Assembly: GCA_000733355.1 (NCBI GenBank)
Contig: JNVV01000050.1
Coordinates: 238,062 to 253,189, forward strand
Length of the DNA: 15,128 nucleotides
Reading direction: 5' to 3'
Source of the DNA: Falciphora oryzae
Lineage: Eukaryota > Ascomycota > Sordariomycetes > Magnaporthales > Magnaporthaceae
Shown one piece after another: positions 1-9,117 of this stretch. The position numbers and the translations under genes are program-made. Position 1 is the first letter of the stretch; each line of letters opens with the position of its first letter. A model generated the notes under the pieces. It searched no databases. It saw only the letters and a list, made by a program, of their open reading frames with translations, and had not been told where the DNA came from.

Positions 1-822
1 CCGTTAAAAAATCGAACGTGAAATAATCGTAGCCGTAAAAAAAGCCCCGAAAGCAATTAAAAACCAATCGCATATTAATACCCAACGGGCACTAAATAAC
101 TAATTCGGCACGGCAATGCGGGTAACGAAACGGCTCCAAAACGGAAACGTAATAATATGCTTTTACGCAAACGCAAGCGAATACAAAAAAAGGGACGAAT
201 AGGTAAAAAAAGTGTTTGGAAATTAAATAACAATCCGGGAACGGATATATAACGTAGTAATTAAAAAAATAAAACAAATAATACTACCGAAGGACTTAAA
301 CCAATTTACTCGTAACCTAAACGCCGAAAACCGAAACGCGAAAATTAAATCGGTGCATATATAGCTAGCCCGTACCCCTTACGAATACGCTATAGTATTA
401 GCACGAATCGGGTCCGTAGCCGCCGCGGATTAAGCTTATAAGCAAAAATTAGTAATATAAACGGAATTATTTAAATGCGAACCGTTTATACCAAATGCCA
501 AAGCCACCTAATGCTATAATTGCTACGAATAGGGGCACCGACAAAAGTTTTGCAAAAAACCGGGCCGCTGCCCGTATTACGGAAAACCGCAATACCAAAA
601 AAAAAAAAAAGTTAATGCGACGCCTACCCCTAACATAACAAAGCCACATTTAAATACGCAAATTACGGCAAACCGCACCCGGCGTTTAACCGGGGCTACG
701 AAATAGCGCAACGGGCGATCGGGAAAGCGAAAAAAGCATATTAAAACCGGCTAAAAAGATTTATATTAAAAGAATTAGCCCCTAAACAAACAAAAGCCAC
801 CACCATTTTCCTTATTTTCTAA
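1..822 (+). pseudogene. LINE (Tad1-like) ORF1, gag-like, 3' part, RIP-degraded
   Basis: This is the 3' part of a nucleic-acid-binding ORF1 protein of a non-LTR retrotransposon; the 5' part lies before the window. A perfectly spaced CX2CX4HX4C zinc knuckle is encoded at 512-553, with TAG in place of a Trp codon between the second Cys and the His. It is followed by a second Cys motif (RCPY, then Y where Cys is expected) and a third (K-Y-A-N-Y-G-K-P-H-P, reading as KCANCGKPHP after two Cys to Tyr changes). The knuckle is in frame 2 and the third motif in frame 1, so an indel occurred, probably in the A-run at 597-610. Upstream, an open stretch with scattered TAG/TAA looks like the basic gag domain. 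Multiple knuckles followed by an endonuclease/RT ORF are typical of fungal Tad1-clade elements. It is not functional. Confidence 0.85.
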
Positions 823-1169
823 ACGCGTATACCCCCCGGTATCGGAAAACCACCAAACCCTAGCAAAAGGCGTAAACAAAATTCGGATATAAATAACGAT
901 TCCCTAATCCGATCCCCCGGTTGCCGAAAACCTAACAAACCCCGCAAAAACTCGCAGCCACTAAAAGGCCGGACCGCTACACGACCGCCACTTACAATAA
1001 ATTACGCCTTTAAAACGAGCTCCCGGCTAACTTAACCCCCAATTACGGCAAACGAACAAATTTAAACAAAAGCAGCCGGAAAATAAGGACAAATACCGGC
1101 CCCGTTAAAACCGCCACCCTTATCCGAACCGCTACCAATTAGAAATAGCACAATCCCGTTCGACGTATA
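823..1169 (+). other. Linker between LINE ORF1 and ORF2, no recognisable motif
   Basis: This stretch is A- and C-rich with many TAA/TAG triplets in all + frames. It probably holds the end of ORF1 and the short inter-ORF or N-terminal ORF2 segment of the same LINE. I recognise no motif in it. Confidence 0.5.
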
Positions 1170-4100
1170 AAAACACCTATTAAAATCCTTATAGTAATAA
1201 CAATCCTATATTAAAATATAAAAAAAAAAAAACGGAAAAAAAAAATATACCGCTTTTTAACAAAAAGGAATACGATATAATAGCTATACAAAAACCGGAA
1301 TTAAACCGGTACGGAAACCCGAAAAAACCGGCTAAATGCAATTATAAGCTGGTATATTACCAAACAAATACAAAATTAAACGCAGCACTATACGTTTACT
1401 AACGATTAAACCCGGTAACGTAAAAAAGCCGGAACGGACACGATTAGGCAGCAATTATATTACAAACCCTAATAGGAAATATCGATATTTATTTAATATA
1501 TTTGCCAAACCCCCGGGCATTAGGAAAATGGCATACCCTTTTAACCGAAATCGAAATAATACCGCTTCGGAACCACGCCGTATTAGTAAGGGATTTTAAT
1601 ATGCACCACCTAATATGGGATATATATAACCGGGAAAACGCCAAATCCGAATTATTATTCGCGTTAACGTACCGGTAGCGGCTTGAATTAGCGACGCTTT
1701 ACGGGGAAATAATAAAAAAAAAGTTCGGCGAACGAAAAAGCACTATCGATTACGCGTAAATATCCGATATTTTAGCTATTAAATACGAAAACAGGGACGA
1801 CGAAATAAAAAGGTCGGATTACCATTTTTAAATAATTTTAATCGATTGCGAAACGGAGCCGTTTCGCAAAAGGAAAACAAAAGGATAGGTATGGAAAAAG
1901 GTTAATACCGATTTTAAAAACGACAAAAAAAATAGCGCTATAACTAGCCAAACAATATATCGAAATCGAAAACATAAAAACGCCAAACGATATAAACAAC
2001 CAAATAAATACATTAATAAACCAAATAACCCAAATCGCTAACGAGCTAATACCAAAACGAAAAACTATAACAAATTTTAAACCAATACCGTACTAAAATT
2101 CAACGTTTACGAAATTAACTAAAAAAAAACGAAACGGTATTAACGCGAATACATACGGCTAAAAATATAAAAAAAACTACGAGGAATTAAAAACAGCTAA
2201 TAAAACCTTTATTAAAGAAAAAAAAAAGCCTTTAACGCATATTAAAAGGAGTTTATTAAGGAGGCGTTAAAAAAACAAAATTTAAAACCTGTTTTTTAAA
2301 ATATCGAACGATAGGCGAAATTATAAAGCTATAGGAAACGGGATTTAACCAGGTTACCGGATTTAAACCGGCTTAAAAAAGGAAACCAAAAGCTAGCGAA
2401 CTCCCACGCTAATAAAGCTATAGTTTTAGTAACTAAATTTTACCCCAACCCGAAAACGGACCTAATAAACGTCGGGGATACCACGTTCGAAAATTACACC
2501 TTTATTAACCTATTTTTAATCAATTACCGAATAAACCCTAAAGGAAACGAAGTATTAGCGGCTTTAAAAAGAACCCGGAATTGGAAAGCCCCGGAAGCGG
2601 ACAATTTACCGAACGGATTATTAAAAGCGTACGGGGAACTATGTTAAAAAGCTATATCCAAAATAGCTAACGCTAGCTTCGAATTTAAATACTTCCCAAA
2701 GCGCTTCCAAAACGCATTAACGGTAGTGCTCCCTAAGCCAAAAAAAAATATGGAAAATAAAAAAATAGCAAAATGGTAACGACCGATCGCATTCCTTTCG
2801 TTTATATCCAAAGTTATAAAAGCGATCGTAAAAATACGGATCGTAACCGAAGCGGAAAAAAAGGACTGTTACCGGAAAAGCAAATAGGTAATAAAAAGAA
2901 ACGTAATACCAAATTCGCTATTAAACAAATAATAAACACCGTAATAACGGCGTAAAACCACGGCGCTATAACCTCGCTACTATAATTCGATTTATCAAAA
3001 GCATTTAATAACGTCAACCACACCAAACTTTTTAATACCTTACGAAAACAAAAATTCCCGCCAAAAACAGTTAGGTGGATTAAAAGCTAGCTAACAAATA
3101 AAACGGCCCGGCTCCGGTTCGATAAAAACACGTTTACGCCTATACAAATAATAACAAAAGTACTATAAAGCTTACCATTTTCACCCATACTATTTATCCT
3201 ATATATTGCGTCGCTTTATAACAAATTAAAAAAATTACCAAAAATAATAATAATCGGTTTCGCTAACGATATTAACCTTTTAGTAATAAAAAAAACCACG
3301 GCGGAAACGGCCCGGCTGCTAAAACGGGCTTAAAATACGTACTAAATATAAACAAAAAAAACAAAAATAACGTTTAACGCGGCCAAAACTAAACTGTTCC
3401 ATTTTATTAAAACCTTAAACCGGACCCGGGTCCGTACCGGAAATATATAAATGCAACTAACGCTATCGGCGAAATTCCTAAAAATTTGGCTAAATTACAA
3501 ACTAAATTTTAACGCCCATACCAAATAAGCAAAAGGCAAATAAAAAAAATAACAGTTTGCGGTAACAAAACTCGCGGCGGCAACGTAAAAAAGCAGCTTC
3601 GTACGCGCAAAACAATTGTACGCGGTCGTATACCGTAATGCATTAGTTTATAAAGCGGCAATTTACTACTTACTAACGGAACCCCAAAATCGGCCCCGGG
3701 ACGCAGTTAAAAAGATAGCGAAAAAATAAAAAGCATATTTTAAAGTAGTAGCTAAAGCTTATAAAGCAATTTCGCTAGCACACCTCGAAATAAAAACCTA
3801 CGTGCCGCTTTTAAATTTATATTTAAACGAAAAGGTTATAAATATAAAAAACAAATAAAAAGAAACCGGGATAACGTAACGCATTAACGAAATAATAGCG
3901 AAAGTAGCGGACCGTTTCCAAAAATTTAGCTATAAAAAACGAAAAAAAAAGCCCTACCTTTAAAGCGAACAAGCTAAAAAAAAGTAGGCAATACGATAAA
4001 ACCGGCCCGAAATAGCGCCAAAACCGAAATAAATACCCGTTTTTTACGGAAAGGATTGGAAATCCAAACATAAGCACGCAAAGCGTTAAAACCCTAACGT

Positions 4101-4640
4101 AATAATGGAATAAAAGTTAAAAATGGCTAATATAACGGTAATAGCGAAAAAAACGAACCGGTACAAAACCGCGTATTTAGCGGATAACCCCTTATTTACG
4201 GAAAAAATAATTAAATATTACAAAGGGATGCTAAAAGCATATAATTCGGTAACAATCCAAATTAAAACGGAAAAATTAGGGCTAAATTCGTTTTTATTTA
4301 ACAAAAGCGTACCTGATGCGGTAACGCCATTATGCGAATGTAGCAACGGATAAAAGGAAATAGCGTAGTACGTATTAACTTAATGCGCCCGATAAAACAA
4401 ACAACGGGAAAACACCGGGCTAACGCAAATAAATAGCCGAAAAACGTACTTTAAATTGTAAAAAACAAAAGGTATACCGTTTAAAAAAATAGCACGTATA
4501 ATATTTCGCATAAAAAAATTATTAAATTTTAGGGCGGCTAAAAAAGTAAAAAGGGAACGTATAAAAAAAAAAGGAAAAATAACGCTACGGAGCTAAAAAC
4601 GAACCAAATTAAAAAAAAACATAAAAAAACAAACGAAAGC
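1170..4640 (+). pseudogene. LINE (Tad1-like) ORF2: AP endonuclease and reverse transcriptase, RIP-degraded
   Basis: This was the polyprotein for target-primed reverse transcription. The endonuclease is at about 1170-1850: YDIIAIQKP near 1270, RDFNMHHLIWD at 1589-1621 (family GDFNxHHxxW), and SDYHF near 1815-1830 (family SDHH). The reverse transcriptase is at about 2500-3330: RPIAFLSFISK near 2780, FDLSKAFNNVNH from 2986 (the first catalytic Asp is kept), and FAND at 3259-3270 where the family has FADD. The C-terminus has PLCEC followed by Y and C at 4328-4390, matching the family CxC...H...C with His changed to Tyr. There is no room for an RNase H domain between the RT and this motif. Endonuclease (frame 2) and RT (frame 1) are in different frames, so frameshifts as well as dozens of stops have accumulated. 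The element is dead. The 3' limit is approximate. Confidence 0.9.
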
Positions 4641-4854
4641 ATTATACCCGAAAAGCGAAAAGGAAAAGAAAACCACGCAAATACTAACGCTACGTAACCG
4701 AGCCGTTATAAGGGGAAAACCGAAAAAACTACTAAAAGGGGTTAGTAAAAGGACGACGACGGAAATTATTATCGTTTATATCCCGCTTTATTTTATTAAA
4801 AACGTTTTCCCGGTATTCCGATAGTATTTTATTAAAAACGTCCTTGGTAACGTT
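4641..4854. other. A-rich stretch, probably LINE 3' untranslated region
   Basis: I see no coding signal or tail boundary. The sequence is A-rich with a short repeat (tttattttattaaaaacg, then tattttattaaaaacg) near 4790-4841. It may be the 3' UTR of the LINE or the 5' part of the next element. Confidence 0.35.
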
Positions 4855-5919
4855 TTGCCAAAAAAAAAACCTAAAAAATACCGTAAAATTAACGGACTAA
4901 AAGCGGATAGCAAAAGCGAAAAAACAAACACCTACCCGTATTTTAGCCCGTTTAAAAGCCAGCTTTTCCATCCAAATGCGATTTTCCGTATTCCATTTAA
5001 TAACGATCCTTTCGGCCCAACCCGATATAATTTAACCCGGGGGCATTATATTACCGGAAAGGGAACGGACCAAACCCGAACCACTAAAAGCAGCTATAGC
5101 AGCGAAAGCATTCCCAAAACTAGCAGGGAACGAGCGGCCAAACCCGGCGCCGGAAAAAATACCGGACCGTTTAAAAATATCCTTTAAAATACGGCAATAC
5201 CCGGCGATCGTATGCTTTAAACCGGTGTAGCGAATTTGGAATAAAAAAAAATGTTAAAATAGGATAAATAACGGCCCGGAATAAAAGCGGTATATATTTT
5301 AGCAGCAATATAGATATCCGCAAACGTAATATCGCGGTCCGCACTAATTTTAAGCAAAAATTGCATATAACGATAGTAAGCACGAAAAATAGCGGCAATT
5401 TGGTTTTTGGAACCAATGGGAAGCTACCGCGACGGGAACGAAATATTAGCGACGAAATCGCGAACGGATACGAAAAAAAAGCGACTAACTTAAACGCAAA
5501 CACTACGTAACTAAATGCAACCTATATAAATAAAGCCTTTGGTAGCTGGAATTATTATATTAGTAAAACCGGAAACGGAGCGGAAAAAAGCAGGATAAAA
5601 AGCGCTATATATAAGCTTTATAATAGCACTAGCGCATAATACCGGCACCGTTAATGCCGTTAGCGAAACGCTAAAAACAACTAACGCATATTTTATATAA
5701 AGGATTGGGAAATTAGCAAAACGGAATAGGAAAAATAACGGGGCGGCAAATATATATTATATCGTTGTAAAAAACGCAGTTATCGGGGACTTTAACCGCC
5801 GGCAAATACTTTAATTAATTGTAAAAGCGGTAAAGCTGGGAAAAAAAAGGAAGTTAGCTACAAAACCGGGAAAAGAACGGAGCAAAGCTGTATTTACAGC
5901 TTTAATACAAAGGTTCTAA
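4855..5919 (+). pseudogene. Unidentified degraded protein-coding region
   Basis: I do not recognise this. Three + frames take turns in staying open. Frame 1 is open at 4855-5187 (110 codons, basic, Ser/Thr/Pro-rich, starting at TTG rather than ATG). Frame 3 is open at 5268-5507 and 5511-5636, with single TAA codons at 5265, 5508 and 5637. Frame 1 is used again at 5635-5919 with two stops. In a region where mutation creates TAA/TAG so often, these runs suggest a real ancestral ORF broken by a few stops and frameshifts. It could be the first ORF of another retroelement, but no zinc knuckle, protease, RT or helix-turn-helix motif is visible. Base bias (A-rich +, TpG-poor) matches the flanks. The long antisense frame at 5171-5503 looks like a composition artefact. 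Confidence 0.35.
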
Positions 5920-6126
5920 ACGCTATCGCCCGAACCGCCGTCGCTCGAGCCGTTACCGTCGTTTTCGTCCGCAAACGGAAGGCGATTACGAAAACGACTA
6001 CTACCGCTACTACCACTATTACCATTGCCATTAGCTATAGCGGCGGGAGCGGCGCGGCTACCGCCCGTAACTCCGTTACCGGGATTGCTACCGCGACCGC
6101 TACCACTACTACCGCGGGGAAATTTA
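5916..6126 (-). other. Gly/Ser-rich low-complexity tract
   Basis: This is a GC-rich island in an AT-rich RIP desert, built of short reiterated triplet blocks (tac/cgc/act on the + strand). On the - strand it reads as an uninterrupted Gly/Ser/Asn-rich peptide of about 70 residues ending at a TAG at 5916-5918. On the + strand the same DNA reads as Leu/Pro- or Thr/Ala-rich. The - strand frame continues upstream to 6233 but there encodes only Phe/Leu-rich sequence, which is what antisense of A-rich DNA gives. It may be a low-complexity segment of a degraded protein or simply a minisatellite-like tract. Confidence 0.35.
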
Positions 6127-6590
6127 AGAGCTTTATTTTTAAAAACTATATTATAAAAGAATAGGAAACGGAAAGGAAACGAAACGCGAGCGAGCAAAAA
6201 CCTAAATGCAAATAAAAAAAAAAGCGCGGGCAAAAAGGCAAAACCGGAAATAGTAGTAAAAAAAAAAAGCGAAAAGGAAAAAAAAAGGAAGGAAAAAAGG
6301 CCTTTTATAGCTAGGAAAAAAAAGCCGGTGGAAACCCGGATCCGGAAGGAAATAAAAGGAAATTACCACCAAAAACCACAACGTATAACAACGCAATAAC
6401 AAAAAAAAGTCACCCAAATAACGCAATTTAAAAAAAAGGAGGCAATTAACAAAAAGATTAAATGCAAACTACAAAAGCGGACCCAAACCGTACGCGGAAC
6501 AACGGCCCCGGAAGCGGGCACCTACCAAAAGCTAAATCACTTAAAATTACAAAGCAAAACGCTAGACCCGGAAGGCCCGCCCGCGGCTAG
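6127..6590. other. Purine-rich degraded stretch without recognisable gene
   Basis: The stretch has long A and AAG/GGA runs on the + strand at about 6210-6340, then mixed sequence with no motif I can name. From about 6430 the frame that later runs through the 123-bp repeats has only a few stops. Confidence 0.4.
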
Positions 6591-6820
6591 GACCCGGAAT
6601 AAAACCGGGCTAATTTACGCGAAAAAGCCATATTAAAACGCTATAATATAAGTACCAATACAAACATTTCGCTACGAAGGCGAAACCCGACACCAATGCA
6701 CTGCCCCGGTTGGGACCCGGAACGGAACCGGGCTAATTTACGCGGAAAAGTTACATTAAAACGCTATAATACGAGTACCAATATAACCGTTTCGCTACGA
6801 GGGCGAAACCCGGCACCGAA
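6591..6820 (+). repeat. Two-copy tandem repeat, period 123 bp
   Basis: Copy 1 starts at 6591 and copy 2 at 6714, both with gacccggaa. Homology covers roughly 107 of each 123 bases. The period is exactly 41 codons, and one + frame passes through both copies (copy 1 with a single TAA, copy 2 open), reading DPE-x-NRANLR and a shared SLRxRNP motif. Differences are mostly G/A and C/T transitions. It could be a duplicated protein segment or a promoter/UTR repeat of a retroelement; in-frame spacing alone does not decide. Confidence 0.85.
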
Positions 6821-6939
6821 GCGCTACTTTAACGCAATATACCCTTATTCCTTTACGTATTTTCCTTTTATTCCATTAATTATAAGGACGCTTTTACGAC
6901 GGAACCTTTACGAGCAATCGCTTGAAAACAAGCAGACGG
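6821..6939. other. Left flank of the foldback element
   Basis: The frame through the tandem repeats stays open here and on into the foldback element (to 7067), but the peptide is not recognisable. No regulatory site is evident. Confidence 0.4.
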
Positions 6940-6941
6940 TA

Positions 6942-7356
6942 CCACTGTTTAATATAGTAGGACCGTATACGAAAAGCAGACATGGTTTTTACTCCCAGGC
7001 TCCGGAGCGGGGGCGACACGCACCCGAGGACGAGTTCAAGGGTTTTTTATATGTAAATACTACATAGTAGAGGCACCGAGGTCTTATATAGACATAACGG
7101 TAGTATGAATATATATATATATATAAAAGTAAAACTTGTAATATTTTATTAAGTTATTTAAATAGTTTATTGCTTTTTATATATATATATTTATACGTCC
7201 GTTATGTTTGTAAAAGACCTCGGTGCCTCTACTATTTAGTATTTACATGTAAAAACCCTTGAACTCGTCCTCGGGTGCGTGTCGCCCCCGCTCCGGAGCC
7301 TGGGAGTAAAAACCATGTCTGCTTTTCGTATACGGTCCTGCTGTGTTGAACAGTGG
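6942..7356. mobile_element. Foldback (MITE-like) element with ~190-bp inverted arms and TA flanks
   Basis: The left arm is about 6942-7136 and the right arm about 7164-7356, with a short AT-rich loop at 7137-7163. The outer ends are CCACTG and CAGTGG, each next to TA (6940-6941 and 7357-7358), as expected for a Tc1/mariner/pogo-type TA target duplication. The core of the arms, 6961-7047 against 7252-7337, is GC-rich and identical as far as I can align it by eye. Toward the loop the arms contain (TA)n and an AATAAA-type sequence. The element has no convincing coding capacity. It could instead be two tail-to-tail ends of a larger element, but matching outer TA and inverted tips favour a single foldback unit. 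Confidence 0.75.
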
Positions 7357-7358
7357 TA

Positions 7359-7653
7359 AGTTTATTGCTTTTTATTCGTACGTTTAGTCGCGGTCCTGTT
7401 ACCGCTACATTTCCGATACCTTTCGGCTTTTTTTCCCCGCTTTTTTTTAGTTTTAGCGTTTTTAAAATATAAACGTATATTTCCCGATAGGTATTAATAG
7501 GTTATTTCGATTTATCCGCGATTTAACGTAATATTACATATTTAAAAAAAATTCCCCGGCGTCATTTTTTTAAATAATACCCTTTTTTCGATAGTAAAAA
7601 TTTTATCGTTAATTAAAAGCGCAATTGTTTTTTTCGCTATCGCTTAGCCCCCG
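7359..7653. other. T-rich, RIP-degraded stretch without a gene
   Basis: The + strand is T-rich and poor in CpA. I see no ORF or motif. Its first 17 bases (7359-7375) repeat exactly the sequence at 7164-7180 inside the foldback element. Confidence 0.5.
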
Positions 7654-7934
7654 TGTAACAAAGGGTTAAAACGGGTTGGAGAAAGATCTCTATATTGCAA
7701 ATAATCTTTTTATGGGCTTAAAAATGCTTAAAAAAAGGAATCTCTTATAAAGGACATAGGAAATAACAAAGTTTATATAAATCACCCTACAATCCGTGCG
7801 AAATATTAAATACATAATTTACACTGCCCTTCCAGCCTTCGGCCTTTGGGCTTCGGGGCCGTTAGGTACTTATACCGGTTCCCGGACCTTTTATAAAGCC
7901 GGTTAGGTAAATCCACGGGCTTTTCCGTATAACA
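7654..7934 (-). repeat. Ty3/gypsy 3' LTR (281 bp)
   Basis: On the - strand this starts TGTTATACGG directly after a polypurine tract and ends in CCTTTGTTACA, giving TG...CA ends. A TATA-like CTTTATAAAAGG lies at about 7888-7899 on the - strand, roughly 40 bases into the LTR, and could be the promoter. The placement agrees with the gypsy pol C-terminus lying just upstream (higher coordinates). The partner LTR is not in the window, so the target duplication cannot be checked. Confidence 0.7.
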
Positions 7935-7951
7935 CTATCCTCCTTTTCCTA
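7935..7951 (-). promoter_or_regulatory. Polypurine tract of gypsy element
   Basis: The - strand reads TAGGAAAAGGAGGATAG immediately before the LTR start. It would prime plus-strand DNA synthesis. Confidence 0.7.
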
Positions 7952-8004
7952 GGGCGCGTTTCGAACCCTTTTAAAGCCGTTTAAAAAATACGGCCGTGCT
8001 TATA

Positions 8005-8765
8005 TTTTATAATACGCGGGGGCCCCTAAATTTATCGGGGTTAAGCCGATAAAAGGCAATAACGTATTATTTAAACCTGTTAGTATCGAAATGTTTTTAA
8101 AGTTTTTACGTCCAATCCTTTTTGCGTAAGTAATTTTCCCATTGGATAAAATAACGAACTTTCCCGTTTGTATTTATAAAGTCTATAAATTTATTTATAA
8201 CGTAATTTTTTATAACCGAAAGGGCTTCCCGCAATACCTGGTTAAGGTTAGGTCGTACCTGAATGCTAAAGCGGTAGGGTTTAATAAGGGATACGTGGAA
8301 AGCGTTATGGATTTTCCAGGTTTTATGTAGGGCTAATCGTACCGCCGTGGAAAAAATAACTTTGGAGATTCGAAAGGGACCGACTATTTTAGCGTTAAAT
8401 TTTTTTTTAGCAAAGCGACGGGTTTTTATGTACCGGGCGTTTAATATAACGAACTATTTTTCGGTAAAAACCGGCGAAGGGCTTTTCTTTTTATCGGCCT
8501 AATGCTTTATTCGTTCCCGGGCTTTTTTAAAATATTGTTTGGCTTTTTCGTGCACCTAGGTTATCTAATGCCGGTAAAATTAGCTTGCTAAATTGCGTAC
8601 TCGTTTTAAAAAAAGGGGATTATTAAAAGCTGGATGGTGCCCGTAGTTCGCGAAAAAAAGAAGTAATAGAAATATTTGCTAAAGACATCTTATTATAAGC
8701 AAATTCCGCCGTAGGTAACAGTTCGACCCAATTATGTTACAATTAGGCTTTGTTCTTAAAGTAGG
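8005..8765 (-). pseudogene. Ty3/gypsy chromovirus pol fragment: integrase C-terminus and chromodomain
   Basis: On the - strand, WVELLPTAEFAYNK is encoded at 8685-8733, which is the conserved late-integrase motif. It is followed by the SH3-like integrase tail (GPFRISKVI, then TWKIHNAFHVSLIKPYRF) at about 8270-8390. A chromodomain follows at about 8105-8205 (GKVRYFIQWENY, then KKDWT), which in chromoviruses targets integration to heterochromatin. The aromatic/Trp positions are kept. Stops and at least one frameshift (after about 8400) break the frame; the end is probably a TAA near 8005. Homology to gypsy fades above about 8765, so protease, RT, RNase H and most of integrase are missing. CpA is depleted on the + strand. 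Confidence 0.88.
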
Positions 8766-9117
8766 ACACTTAAAGAGGGCGCTAAATAGTACATTTAACA
8801 AAGGGTGCTTTAAAGGAACTGGAAACTGGTGACAAAAGTCTGGATTGCTTGCTTAAGGGGGTACTTTGGAGCTAACTTAGGTTAACTAATACCGATGCTT
8901 TGGTTAAAACTATCTAACTACTAAGGAACCTTTTTTTTATATACACGACTTGTTTTTTACCAACTTTAGTGCTATGTGCGATAAACGTGCTATATTGCGA
9001 TTGCTTTAATCGCATATATCATTTAGTGCTAAAAGTGATATGTTTAAATCCGTTATATTAGGGTTATCGCCGATTTAGTTACGTAGCTTTGCACGTAACT
9101 TTAGTACGGGGTTTGTA
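8766..9117. other. Unassigned stretch, less mutated
   Basis: TpG and CpA are commoner here than in the flanks. I find no gypsy motif or convincing ORF. It may be the promoter/5' region of the following + strand ORF or a separate insertion. Confidence 0.35.

Noticed and set aside
92..2013. Several - strand open frames of about 60 codons (for example 92-277, 467-649, 1828-2013)
   Set aside because: They are Phe/Tyr/Leu-rich antisense of the A-rich LINE and carry no motif. The + strand has clear gag, endonuclease and RT motifs.
5171..5503. 110-codon - strand open frame
   Set aside because: Hydrophobic composition comes from complementing A-rich DNA; loss of TpG/TCA also removes stops on this strand. 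The + frame is more protein-like.
6696..7067. 123-codon + frame as a single gene
   Set aside because: It crosses the tandem repeat and runs into the inverted arm of the foldback element, so it is not one functional unit.
7137..7660. Alternative gypsy LTR with ends at 7137 and 7660
   Set aside because: No polypurine tract precedes it. The 7654-7934 choice directly follows a good polypurine tract and the end of pol.
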